A stretch of DNA of 64,000 nucleotides from JBFWVD01 sp050246915 (GTDB taxonomy: Bacteria; Actinomycetota; Acidimicrobiia; Acidimicrobiales; Ilumatobacteraceae). Positions 1 to 7,951 of the stretch are shown here, piece after piece (the stretch's first letter is position 1; each line of letters opens with the position of its first letter). The notes beneath the pieces were generated by a model. It did no database searches and was not told the origin of the DNA. It saw only the letters and a list, made by a program, of their open reading frames with translations. The position numbers and the translations under genes were made by a program. Location of the stretch: NCBI GenBank assembly GCA_050246915.1, contig JBFWVD010000009.1:1-64000 (forward strand), in the 5' to 3' direction.

Positions 1-1
1 G

Positions 2-127
2 GCATCACACTGGAACACCGACCCCAAACCGTTTGTCTGGCACACACCAGCGAAGAAGATCATCACCAAAGTCCGACGAGGCCGAGCCGCCCTCACCCAC
101 CAGACCAAATCCGCGACAGACCACTAG
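2..127 (+). pseudogene. IS630-family transposase, C-terminal end (cut by window edge)
   Basis: An open frame enters from the left edge and stops at TAG 125-127, encoding 41 residues. The reading (WNTDPKPFVWHTPAKKII, then a basic stretch, ending SATDH) is the typical C-terminus of IS630-type transposases, where the 'NxxPKPFxWxxxA' block follows the DDE catalytic core. The catalytic residues lie outside the window, so whether the element is intact cannot be seen. It is followed after 56 bases by an HNH gene. Family assignment rests on motif recall only. Confidence 0.72.
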
Positions 128-183
128 GCCGTGCCGGGAGAAAACGGGCGTTCGTCAATCACTTTTCATCACACCCCCTGTTC

Positions 184-1356
184 ATGATGGGACCCATGAA
201 CGAGGTGCTCACCCGAGTACGAACCGAACTGACCGAAGCCGTCCAATGCTGCAGCGGCTCGGAGCTGTCGTGGCACGACGCGTGCCGCCTCGTCACCGAC
301 ATCGCTCACGTCCGCCGCTTGCTCGACGCCGTGCTGGTTCAGGCCGCGGGACGGGCCACGTCAGGCGTGGGGTCGCGCACCGCGGCGGTCAAACACCTGG
401 CCAACACCTCAGGCCTCGAGAGCGCAGAACTCACCCGTGCAGTGGAGCTGTCGGCCATGGCCGACGGCGCGCCGCTCACCATGGCCGCGTTGCGGGCCGG
501 CAACATCGAACTCCGTGACGCCCACCTGATCGCTTCGACCGTGGCCGACGTTCCAGCTGTCGAGTCAGACCTGCTCGTAGCGGCCGCGACATCACGCGGT
601 CACCTCCGCGAGGCATGTGTACGGGCCCGAGCGTCACTGGAGGACGACGAAGCCCGGTCGAAGCGGCTGCATCGCCAACGCTCTCATCGTCGGTGGACGA
701 ACGCCGACGGCATGATCTGCGGCTCGTACAAGATGCCGGCCGAGATGGCCGGCGCGTTCACATCCATCTTGGATCGTGAGACCGACCGGATCTTCCGCCT
801 CCATGCCGACCGGGAGTCGTGGGAACCGCGAGAGGCGTACGCCCTCGATGCGTTGCATGGGCTGGTCACCTCGGGTGGCGGAGCCGAGACGCGATCCAAG
901 GTCAGTGTCCACGTCCTCATCGACCTCGATGCCTTACGTCGCGGAACGAGTCGACCGGGGGAGACGTGTGAGATCCCTGGGGTCGGGCCGGTGAGCGCGG
1001 CGTGGGTGCGGCGTTTGCTGGGGGACGCGTTCGTGACCTCGATCATCACCCGGGGCAAGGACGTACACACCGTCACCCACCACGGCCGGTACATCCGCGC
1101 CGAACTGCGCACCGCGATGCTCGCCGCCGGCCTGACCTGCATCTGCTGCGGCACACGACATGGGCTCGAAATCGATCACCTCGAACAGTTCGCCACCGGA
1201 GGCCCGACCGAATGGCGGAACCTGCGCCCCATGTGCACCGCTGACCACGATCGCAAGAGCGCTGGCTGGACCCTCGGACCACCCGACCCGATCACCGGCC
1301 TGAGGCCCCTCATCCCACCATCCAACTGGAAACCGCCCGACGAGAAGCCGCCGTGA
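184..1356 (+). CDS. DUF222 / HNH endonuclease-domain protein (13E12-like)
   Basis: A 390-residue protein with an N-terminal helical DUF222 region (about residues 1-300) and a C-terminal HNH nuclease domain. The HNH part shows a CxxC zinc pair (CICC), the core LEIDHLEQFATGG, then WRNLRPMCTADHDRK, which supply the Asp-His, Asn and His of the ββα-metal fold. Proteins of this family occur in many copies in actinobacterial genomes and are often found near mobile DNA; their biological role is unknown. The start could be ATG 184, ATG 187 or ATG 196; no strong ribosome-binding site separates them. It lies right behind an IS630 transposase tail, which fits a mobile or acquired segment. Confidence 0.85.
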   Translation: MMGPMNEVLTRVRTELTEAVQCCSGSELSWHDACRLVTDIAHVRRLLDAVLVQAAGRATSGVGSRTAAVKHLANTSGLESAELTRAVELSAMADGAPLTMAALRAGNIELRDAHLIASTVADVPAVESDLLVAAATSRGHLREACVRARASLEDDEARSKRLHRQRSHRRWTNADGMICGSYKMPAEMAGAFTSILDRETDRIFRLHADRESWEPREAYALDALHGLVTSGGGAETRSKVSVHVLIDLDALRRGTSRPGETCEIPGVGPVSAAWVRRLLGDAFVTSIITRGKDVHTVTHHGRYIRAELRTAMLAAGLTCICCGTRHGLEIDHLEQFATGGPTEWRNLRPMCTADHDRKSAGWTLGPPDPITGLRPLIPPSNWKPPDEKPP

Positions 1357-1566
1357 CCAGGAGGTCCACCATGACCTGACCAACCTTCGGGGCCTGCAAC
1401 TCCAGCGGCCCGCACACCAGATGCCACAGCCACCGGACACCGCAACTCGGCGTCCCCTCACATCGAACCATGCCCCTCACACAAGGGTGTCAATGCTCTT
1501 TGACAACTGAACAGAATGGCGACCCACCCGCCGGCCGCTCCCTGCCCAATCCCCCGCGGCGACCCG

Positions 1567-2046
1567 TCAGGGACGAGACGGCTCATTGAAGACAAATTCA
1601 TTTGTGTCGTAAGAATAATATCCGACAGACACTGACCGCTGCCTTATGATTTTACGGAGGCCCATCCCTCCGTACACAATCGGCTTGACAGCCACAACCG
1701 ACGGCACCGACGCGACCACCTCCAACTCGAGGTTCGCGAGTACCACTTTCTCCATATCCATCACTTTGACCTGTAATAATCCAGGCGATGTCGCAAGAAA
1801 GGTGGGATTATTCTTCCGGTCGGACATCCTAATCTCTAGCGAATCCACAACAAAGCGAGCCTGAATTAGGTTCGTTTCATGCGATCTGCCAGTTGCCCAT
1901 CTCGGCGGATAGCTTGTCCACAGGACCACACCCGACTGCCCGTATCGCTCCCTTGCCATTTTCAATGCTCGCCAATCGGTATAAATATCTATACCGGGCA
2001 CAAGGTAGTCTCTAAGTCGCCGGCTTGCCACGTCGCTACCTGCCAT
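1567..2046 (-). CDS. Hypothetical protein in AT-richer DNA
   Basis: A 159-residue open frame beginning MAGSDVASRR and ending NEPSRP. I recognise no domain. Composition is protein-like (Trp, Tyr and Asp spread through it, no low-complexity runs), with several β-prone Val/Ile-rich stretches in the second half. The DNA is clearly poorer in G+C than its neighbours and uses A/T-ending codons (for example in the C-terminal part around 1585-1625), which argues for recent acquisition. It lies between an HNH gene and a tRNA-Ala, consistent with an integrated island. No upstream ribosome-binding site is obvious. It may be a real orphan gene or a remnant of a longer one. Confidence 0.5.
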   Translation of the reverse strand: MAGSDVASRRLRDYLVPGIDIYTDWRALKMARERYGQSGVVLWTSYPPRWATGRSHETNLIQARFVVDSLEIRMSDRKNNPTFLATSPGLLQVKVMDMEKVVLANLELEVVASVPSVVAVKPIVYGGMGLRKIIRQRSVSVGYYSYDTNEFVFNEPSRP

Positions 2047-2366
2047 GAGCGCTAAAGCGTGGAACTCAATCTATCCACACAGCAATCGAGCAAAGCGCCA
2101 CTCAGTGAACAGAAGATCTGCCGGCTGCCGCCATCGCCGAGAAGGAACTGCCCGGTGCGTCCAAGACCCCTCCGAAACGTTGCCGTGGATGATTTCGGAT
2201 CAGTTCAGGACCCGACCCAGCATCCCCGTTGTTGTAGGGGAACTGGCTTTCCTGTCGCCTTCCGCCCATCTTGCCACCTCTATGAATCAGACGCGATCAA
2301 CTCGGATCGGACCCCGTCGGACGGCGAGCGTGCATTTCGGATTGATACATCGTTGATACCTGGCAC
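2047..2366. other. Non-coding stretch between orphan gene and tRNA-Ala
   Basis: About 320 bases without a credible gene. Open frames here run through the adjacent tRNA or have unnatural Arg/Ser-rich composition. I see no repeats, operators or RNA fold beyond the tRNA terminator that follows. The part next to the orphan gene has the same lower G+C content as that gene. Confidence 0.5.
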
Positions 2367-2403
2367 GAAAACGGCGCGAGGCCCCGGCAACTGCCAGGGC
2401 CTC
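2367..2403 (-). terminator. Hairpin terminator behind tRNA-Ala
   Basis: An 11-bp inverted repeat (GAGGCCCCGGC at 2378-2388 against GCCAGGGCCTC at 2393-2403, one mismatch) with a 4-base loop lies a few bases past the tRNA 3' end on the minus strand. It is followed by CGCCGTTTT. It fits an intrinsic terminator for the tRNA transcript. Confidence 0.65.
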
Positions 2404-2408
2404 GATCG

Positions 2409-2484
2409 TGGTGGAGACGATGGGAATCGAACCCACGACCCCCTGCTTGCAAAGCAGGTGCTCTGCCAACTGAGCTACGTCCCC
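2409..2484 (-). tRNA. tRNA-Ala (anticodon TGC)
   Basis: The minus strand reads GGGGACG for the 5' acceptor arm, a D-arm AGCTC-AGTTGGCA-GAGC, the anticodon stem-loop CCTGC-TTTGCAA-GCAGG with anticodon TGC, the T-arm GTGGG-TTCGATT-CCCAT, and CGTCTCC closing the acceptor. Discriminator A and a genomically encoded CCA follow (2409-2412), giving 76 nt. All four arms pair. The 3' side faces the HNH/IS630 segment, as expected if tRNA-Ala was an integration site. Confidence 0.97.
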
Positions 2485-2637
2485 AAGGAGTTGCGCGATT
2501 TGCTGCGCGAAACCTCGGTGCGGGCGCAAAGGGTAGCGGACGGGCCCCGGACCATGCCCATCGATCCGCCAGACACTGGGGTGGCAGTTGGCAGGGTTTT
2601 GCTCACATGACGTCTCGAACCGCCGAGATCAGGTGAC

Positions 2638-3102
2638 ATGAAGGTCACCGATCCACGCGGCACCGAGTGGACCATCGCCCGGCGATGGCTCCCTCGCTAC
2701 GAAGGCCGTGGCCTGCGAGAACGCTGGCGCCAACATGCCCGACGGCGATCGTCGAGGGAGCGCAGCAGCGACAGCTCCTGGTGGGACCTGCTCAATGTCG
2801 GCGACGTCGGTGATTCACTTTCGGGGTTCCTGATCGCCATCGCCGTGATCATCGCTGCGCTGTTGTTGATCTTCTTCGGTCTCCCGCTCCTGCTCGCCCT
2901 GTTCGATGTCGTCGTGGTCATCGTCATGGCCGTCGTCGGTGTGATCAGCCGAGTCGTGTTCCGCCGGCCGTGGTCCATCGACGCTCGGTCCTCAACCGGG
3001 GAGCGTCGCAGCATCGAGGTCGTCGGCTTGCGTGAGGGTCGCCGGGCCATCGCCTCGTTGCGAGACGACATCGCCAGCGGTCGGACGAACCTCGACCGCT
3101 AA
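2638..3102 (+). CDS. Small two-helix membrane protein, unknown function
   Basis: A 154-residue protein with an Arg-rich, cytoplasm-like N-terminus (about residues 1-50), then a long hydrophobic hairpin (about 62-107: LSGFLIAIAVIIAALLLIFF, then LALFDVVVVIVMAVVGV), and a soluble C-terminus ending SGRTNLDR. I do not recognise a named family. Start ATG 2638 is preceded by AGGTGAC, a weak ribosome-binding site. It precedes the cyclase-family gene by about 50 bases and may share its transcript. The regular hydrophobic profile makes a real gene likely, but no function can be assigned. Confidence 0.7.
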   Translation: MKVTDPRGTEWTIARRWLPRYEGRGLRERWRQHARRRSSRERSSDSSWWDLLNVGDVGDSLSGFLIAIAVIIAALLLIFFGLPLLLALFDVVVVIVMAVVGVISRVVFRRPWSIDARSSTGERRSIEVVGLREGRRAIASLRDDIASGRTNLDR

Positions 3103-3155
3103 CGTCCGCGCCGTTGCGCGTCGGGGGGACGCGGCCATCGAGCTCGGGGGTTGCC

Positions 3156-4145
3156 ATGAGTCAGTCGTCAGGTACCGGAATCAACGCCGGCGGCCCGCCC
3201 ACCCTGCCGTCCTTCGCCGAGCTCCAGGCCCGCACCGATGGCGCCCCCGCGGGATCGTCATGGGGGGTGTTCGGCGACGACGATGAGATCGGCACGTTGA
3301 ACCTCATCGGCCCGGCGCAGACCGCGGCAGGGGCACGCGAGGTGATCCTCGGCCAGACCCACTCGCTCAATTGGCACATCGATGAGCCGGCCAAGAACGC
3401 GTATCGCAAACAGCCCAAGCGCGTGCACCTCGGTGAAGGCGGCGACTTCGGCCGCGACGACTATCTCGACCGGCTGTTCCTCCAGTACTCGAGCCAATGG
3501 GACGGCCTGCGCCATATCTGCTTCGAAGGGGGCCATTTCTACAACGGCATCGAGGCCAGTGCCGTCGACGATCCCGACAACGACACGCTCGGCATCCAGT
3601 TGTGGTCGCAGCGCGGCATCGCCGGGCGCGGTGTGCTGCTCGATGTCGCCCGCTACCTCGGGTCGCAGGGTGTCACGATCGACTACCTCAGCTCCTTCGA
3701 GATCACCACAGAGATGCTCGATGCGACCGTCGCCGCCCAAGGCACGTCGATCCAATCGGGTGACGTGTTGCTGGTGCGGGTCGGCTGGTGCGGCTGGTAC
3801 GAGAAGCAGGACCCCGATACCCAGGTCGCCGCTTCGCGTTCGAACACGCGTCAACCTGGGTTGCGCGGCGACAGCAGCACTGCGGCCTGGCTCTGGGACC
3901 ACCGTGTCTCGGCGGTCGCCGCCGACAACATGGCGTTCGAGTCCTATCCCATCTCCGAAGGGCCCGATGGCTTGCACCGCTTGCTGATCCCCGGTCTCGG
4001 CATGCCGATCGGGGAGTACTTCTGGCTCGACGGGCTGGCCGACGCCTGCGCATCCGATCGCCGCTGGTCCTTCTTGTTCACATCGGCTCCGTTGAACGTG
4101 CGAGGAGGCGTGGGGTCCCCTCCCAACGCCTTGGCCATCCGCTGA
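3156..4145 (+). CDS. Cyclase-family metal-dependent hydrolase
   Basis: A 329-residue protein of the cyclase / kynurenine-formamidase-like superfamily (PF04199), which hydrolyses amides or lactones with an active-site metal. The segment QWDGLRHICFEGGHFYNG matches the 'QxDGLxH...YNG' signature of the longer bacterial branch, where the metal ligands Asp and His are found; RGVLLDVARYLG and LLVRVGW are further conserved strands. The true substrate is not predictable. ATG 3156 is preferred over TTG 3114: it is an ATG behind a G-rich stretch, and the 14 residues before it look unstructured. Nearby genes (SDR, acyl-CoA dehydrogenase) hint at catabolism but lie in separate units. Confidence 0.85.
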   Translation: MSQSSGTGINAGGPPTLPSFAELQARTDGAPAGSSWGVFGDDDEIGTLNLIGPAQTAAGAREVILGQTHSLNWHIDEPAKNAYRKQPKRVHLGEGGDFGRDDYLDRLFLQYSSQWDGLRHICFEGGHFYNGIEASAVDDPDNDTLGIQLWSQRGIAGRGVLLDVARYLGSQGVTIDYLSSFEITTEMLDATVAAQGTSIQSGDVLLVRVGWCGWYEKQDPDTQVAASRSNTRQPGLRGDSSTAAWLWDHRVSAVAADNMAFESYPISEGPDGLHRLLIPGLGMPIGEYFWLDGLADACASDRRWSFLFTSAPLNVRGGVGSPPNALAIR

Positions 4146-4250
4146 CCGATACGGGGTCGATCAGCCGATCGATGCGGTCGGCAACGTCAACTCCGCGCCG
4201 TCCCGGTCGATTCGTATTCCGACGCCACGGATCGGCGCACGGGAGTACGG

Positions 4251-5357
4251 ATGCACAACGCCCATCATCATCGGACCCACGGAGTCCGGGCCCTGGCCTG
4301 TGGTGTGTTCGCGTCCCTCGCCCTACCCATGGCCGTCCGCCTCCCGCTCGCGGAGGTGCTGACCATCCAGATCGGTGAGGAGCTGATCGCCCTCGAGGAC
4401 CCAGCCCCGGCGGAGCCCACCCCGTCAGACACCGTCCCGCCTCCAGCGAGCCCGTCGTCCCTACCCGAACCGACACCGGCGGAGCCCCCAACAGCACCCA
4501 CTCCGACGATCGCAGTTCGGGCGCCGACGCGCTCATGGGGACTCGATCGCATCGACCAACGATCACTCCCGCTCGATCGCGGCTTCAGCATCTCCGGCGA
4601 CGGTGCCGGCGTGCGGGCATACATCGTCGACACGGGCATCAACCTCGAGTCGAGTGACTTCACCGGCCGTATCGATGTCGGGTTCAGTGCCATCGACTCG
4701 ACGACGCAGGACTGTCACGGCCACGGCACCCACGTGTCGGGCATCGTCGGAGGTACCGACTTCGGCGTCGCCCCGGCCGTGACGCTGGTCCCGGTGCGGG
4801 TCTCCGCATGTGGCGGGACGGCGACGCTCGCCAACGCCATCGCCGGCATCGATTGGGCCATCGCCGATCACGTCAGCGGCCCCGCGGTCATGAACATCAG
4901 CCTCGGCGGCTCGTCGAGTGATCTGCTCGACGACGCAGTTGCCCGAGCGGTGGCCGACGGCATCACCGTCGTCGTCGCCGCCGGGAACTCGAACACCGAC
5001 GCATGCACCCGATCGCCAGCCCGAGCGCTCGAAGCCATCACCGTCGCCGCGTCGACGATCACCGACGCTCGCTACTCGGCCTCGAACACCGGGACCTGCG
5101 TCGACCTGTTCGCTCCCGGAGTCACCATCACCTCCGATTGGATCGGCAACCCTACGGCCACAAGGGTCTTGAGCGGTACCTCCATGGCCGCGCCGCATGT
5201 CGCAGGTGCCGCCGCCGCCTATCTGAGCGCTCATCCAGACGCCGCACCGGCCCAGGTGCTCGCCGCGCTGCTCGCCGGTGCGACGACCGGCGTCGTCATC
5301 GACGCGGGGCCCGATTCACCGAACGCGCTGATGTACGTCGGCCCTCCGACGCCGTGA
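4251..5357 (+). CDS. Secreted subtilisin-like serine protease (S8)
   Basis: A 368-residue precursor. An N-terminal region with a hydrophobic core (about residues 12-35) suggests export and is followed by a Pro/Thr/Ala-rich linker (about 50-85). The S8 catalytic domain has the triad Asp127 (VDTG), His158 (HGHGTHVSG) and Ser311 (GTSMAAPHVAG), plus oxyanion-hole Asn246 (AAGN). The catalytic-domain layout resembles the proteinase K branch, with the paired cysteines of DCHGHGTH and SACGG. No inhibitor-I9 propeptide is recognisable; the Pro-rich spacer is unusual in its place. It probably degrades protein outside the cell. It is a single gene converging on the next one. Confidence 0.92.
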   Translation: MHNAHHHRTHGVRALACGVFASLALPMAVRLPLAEVLTIQIGEELIALEDPAPAEPTPSDTVPPPASPSSLPEPTPAEPPTAPTPTIAVRAPTRSWGLDRIDQRSLPLDRGFSISGDGAGVRAYIVDTGINLESSDFTGRIDVGFSAIDSTTQDCHGHGTHVSGIVGGTDFGVAPAVTLVPVRVSACGGTATLANAIAGIDWAIADHVSGPAVMNISLGGSSSDLLDDAVARAVADGITVVVAAGNSNTDACTRSPARALEAITVAASTITDARYSASNTGTCVDLFAPGVTITSDWIGNPTATRVLSGTSMAAPHVAGAAAAYLSAHPDAAPAQVLAALLAGATTGVVIDAGPDSPNALMYVGPPTP

Positions 5358-5389
5358 TCGACGGTCGGTCCTGATCCTCGGGCTGAACG

Positions 5390-6142
5390 TCACTCCATGT
5401 CGAAGCTGTAGTCGAGCGGCACGATCGATTGATACGGGAGCAGCGCCAGCTGCTCGTACACACCCTTGTGCGCGGGGAAGCGCCCGGTGAGTTGCTGCAG
5501 TGTGCGGCTCTGCTCGAGCGCTGCCATCACCTCGACTGGCGAGTCCTCGCACAACACGATGTGCAGGATCTGATCGTCACCCACGCCCTCTCCCGGGGAG
5601 AACTCGAGCACCGCGAGCACGCCGGGAAGATCGAGCAGATCGTCTTCTTGCGAGTCCCGCCACCACGCCAAGGCGTCGGCGCGTTCGGCGGCCGAACGGG
5701 CCTTGCCGAGGATGAGGATCATGCCGCGATGGGGCAGGTACGTGATGGCCTCTTCGTCGATGCGGATCGAGCGGCGCGCACGCGCCCGGGCCAGACGCCA
5801 GCCAGCGGAGTAGGGCACCACGCCGGCACGCCAATAGCGGCCGGCCTTGGTGATGAACTTGTCCTTCACCAGCCATCCACTGCGCGCCTCCTCGGACTCG
5901 AAGTCGAGCGGCCCGCCGAACCAGTAGATCGTGGCGTACGAGGGGTGACCGTCGGTCAACTCCGAGGCGACGACACCGGGAGCGGAGCGCACCGGCACCG
6001 TTGCCGCGTAACGACGGCCCATGAGGACGTCACCTTTGGAGATGTGCTCGGGCAAGTGGTCGAGGTCGTACCAGCGGTTGTAGGTCTCCTTGTGCTCCGC
6101 CGGAATGTGCAGGAGCGCCACCATGATCGCGTTGATCTTCAC
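5390..6142 (-). CDS. Hypothetical protein with likely ferredoxin-like (EthD/ABM type) fold
   Basis: A 250-residue protein beginning MKINAIMVALLHIP and carrying the phrase RWYDLDHLPEH near residue 28. This 'W-Y-x-x-H-x-P-E' pattern is typical of dimeric α/β-barrel proteins (EthD, DUF4286-like), and the second half (ITYLPHRGMILILGKA...) looks like a repeat of the same fold. No enzyme class can be assigned from sequence. It is divergent from the SDR gene, sharing a 144-bp intergenic region, so the two may be co-regulated in an aromatic or steroid catabolic context. That link is inference. Confidence 0.7.
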   Translation of the reverse strand: MKINAIMVALLHIPAEHKETYNRWYDLDHLPEHISKGDVLMGRRYAATVPVRSAPGVVASELTDGHPSYATIYWFGGPLDFESEEARSGWLVKDKFITKAGRYWRAGVVPYSAGWRLARARARRSIRIDEEAITYLPHRGMILILGKARSAAERADALAWWRDSQEDDLLDLPGVLAVLEFSPGEGVGDDQILHIVLCEDSPVEVMAALEQSRTLQQLTGRFPAHKGVYEQLALLPYQSIVPLDYSFDME

Positions 6143-6286
6143 CTTGTCCCCCGTATCGGTCGCACGTCGCGTCGCGCAGTGGGACTGTAGGCGTGCGGCT
6201 CATCGTCGTTGGAGTCGATGCGAACCCCGGAGTTAGTGTCACCAGCGCGACCGCAACGCCGTTGTTGCAACGCAGGGGGACATGTC

Positions 6287-7132
6287 ATGGCCAAGACCGC
6301 ACTCGTCACCGGAGCCAGCCGCGGCATCGGTAAGCAGATCGCCATTGCTCTGGCCGACGCCGGGTTCGATGTCGCCGTCGCAGCACGCACGGTACGCTCC
6401 AGCGACCCGACGCTCGATCATTCGGTCAGCGTGCACAAGGTCGACACCCGTCCACTTCCCGGCTCGCTCGAGGAGACGGCGCAGATCATCGAAGCCAAGG
6501 GCCGCAAGGCGCTCATGGTGGCAATGGACCTCACCGACATCCCGAGCGTCGAGGCGGCGATCGCCACGGTGAAGGCCGAATGGGGCGTACCGGACCTCAT
6601 CGTCCACAACGGCCGCTACATCGGGCCGGGATTGATGGACTCCATCGTCGACACGCCGCTGGACAACTTCCGCAAGTTCGTCGAGGCGCATGCCATCGCA
6701 CCGATCCGCATCACCCAGTTGACCTTGCCGGACATGATCGCCCGCGGTTCGGGCACGGTCATCACCATCTCCTCCGGTGCCGGGACCGACTGGTATCCGT
6801 CCGGCAAGCCAGGCGCAGGTGCTCCGGGCCTCGGCTACCGCCTGGGCAAGGCATCGGGCCATACCCTCGTCGGTTCGATCCTGTCCGAGGCGAGCGACGC
6901 TGGCGTGCGAGCGTTCAACCTCGATCCCGGGTTCACACGCACCGAGCGCAATGAGCAGATGGCCAAGGACAACGGCTTCGATCCGAACATGGCCGCACCG
7001 GCCGAAGCGATCGCGGCCGTTGCGGCGTGGATGGCCAACGACCCCGCGTCCGATGCGTACCAGCGGCTCAACAACGAAGGCCAGGTCCTCGCCCTCGAGC
7101 TGGGCTTGTACCCCGATTGGCGTAAGGGCTGA
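6287..7132 (+). CDS. Short-chain dehydrogenase/reductase (SDR)
   Basis: A 281-residue NAD(P)-dependent oxidoreductase of the classical SDR family. The cofactor motif TGASRGIG is at residues 8-15, the catalytic Ser lies in VITISSGAG, and the catalytic Tyr and Lys in YRLGK. ATG 6287 is chosen because AGGGGGA sits about 8 bases upstream and the dinucleotide-binding strand starts at once (MAKTALVTG). The frame extends further upstream but that part is not SDR-like. An insertion after the first β-α-β unit (TVRSSDPTLDHSV...) makes it slightly longer than average. Substrate unknown. Its stop codon lies inside a palindrome shared with the convergent lipoprotein gene. Confidence 0.92.
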   Translation: MAKTALVTGASRGIGKQIAIALADAGFDVAVAARTVRSSDPTLDHSVSVHKVDTRPLPGSLEETAQIIEAKGRKALMVAMDLTDIPSVEAAIATVKAEWGVPDLIVHNGRYIGPGLMDSIVDTPLDNFRKFVEAHAIAPIRITQLTLPDMIARGSGTVITISSGAGTDWYPSGKPGAGAPGLGYRLGKASGHTLVGSILSEASDAGVRAFNLDPGFTRTERNEQMAKDNGFDPNMAAPAEAIAAVAAWMANDPASDAYQRLNNEGQVLALELGLYPDWRKG

Positions 7133-7144
7133 CGCTCAGCCCTT
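7124..7144. terminator. Palindrome spanning two convergent stop codons
   Basis: AAGGGCTGA-CGC-TCAGCCCTT is a perfect 9-bp inverted repeat with a 3-base loop. The left arm ends with the TGA of the SDR gene, and the right arm begins with the TCA (TGA on the minus strand) of the convergent lipoprotein gene. It can act as a compact bidirectional terminator, though no T-tract follows on either side. Confidence 0.55.
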
Positions 7145-7873
7145 GCCCGTGAGCGTGTCGAGCGCCAACGTCACCAACGCCTCGCCGTCGATCGAACTCG
7201 TATCGTCACCGAAGGTGGATGTCATCAACATCATGCCGTAGCGACCCTTCGACGCCCAGCGCACATCGAGCACGATCGGGAGCGATTGTCCCTCGGCGTT
7301 GATGGTGGCGGACACCGAGATGCCCGTGCTGTGATCGGTGCCATCGATCGAGTCGGGGCGCTTCGATTCGAGCCCGTCGAGGGTCAGCTCGGTCGACTCA
7401 TCCGATGACGACTCGCTGAAGCCCTGCTCGAATGCCTCGGCCACACAGTCGGGGAGGGCGGGGTCCTCGAGGACCTCGAACTCCTTGTCGAACGCCTTTG
7501 CATCGGACACCACGATCGCATTGCCTTGGACCGACTCCGATACGTCGTCGGCACCACCGAGGTCACCGCGATCGAAGCTCTGCGAGTCCACGTCGGCGGT
7601 CTTGCCCTCGATCGAGTTCTCGTCGAAGAACTGGTTGAACTTCTTGCACTCCTGCGACGTGAGCTCGAGCGGATCGTCCTCGTCATCGCTCGGCGAACCG
7701 ACGAAGCCGTCAGCTGCGAGGGCGGTCTCGAGAGCGGCGATGGCCTTCTTCGCCGTCGCGGTGTCAGCTTCCGGATCAGCCTTGGGCGACGACGATCCGC
7801 CGCACGCCGCCATGACGAGCGCCAACGGGGCAAGCACCGCCGCTGCGAAACGCAGCCGAACGTGAATGGTCAT
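7136..7873 (-). CDS. Putative lipoprotein, unknown function
   Basis: A 245-residue precursor. The signal peptide (basic MTIHVRLR, hydrophobic AAAVLAPLALVM) ends in a lipobox at ALVMAAC-GG, followed by a Ser/Pro-rich tether, so the mature protein should be lipid-anchored outside the membrane. The rest is acidic (DDEDDPLEL and similar) with no recognised domain. The Cys in SQECKKF and the one in ALPDCVAEAF may form a disulphide. ATG 7873 is preferred over 7903 because it places the basic residues directly before the hydrophobic core. Function unknown. Confidence 0.75.
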   Translation of the reverse strand: MTIHVRLRFAAAVLAPLALVMAACGGSSSPKADPEADTATAKKAIAALETALAADGFVGSPSDDEDDPLELTSQECKKFNQFFDENSIEGKTADVDSQSFDRGDLGGADDVSESVQGNAIVVSDAKAFDKEFEVLEDPALPDCVAEAFEQGFSESSSDESTELTLDGLESKRPDSIDGTDHSTGISVSATINAEGQSLPIVLDVRWASKGRYGMMLMTSTFGDDTSSIDGEALVTLALDTLTGKG

Positions 7874-7951
7874 ACCGGCGACAGTATCGAACCGCCTTGT
7901 CACCCGACCCGGCTCGGGAGCACGGACGCCAAGATTGGCGGTGAACTGACC

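Noticed and set aside
2059..2610. A 183-codon frame through the tRNA-Ala region
   Set aside because: It runs across a clear tRNA gene and its terminator hairpin, and has no protein-like features.
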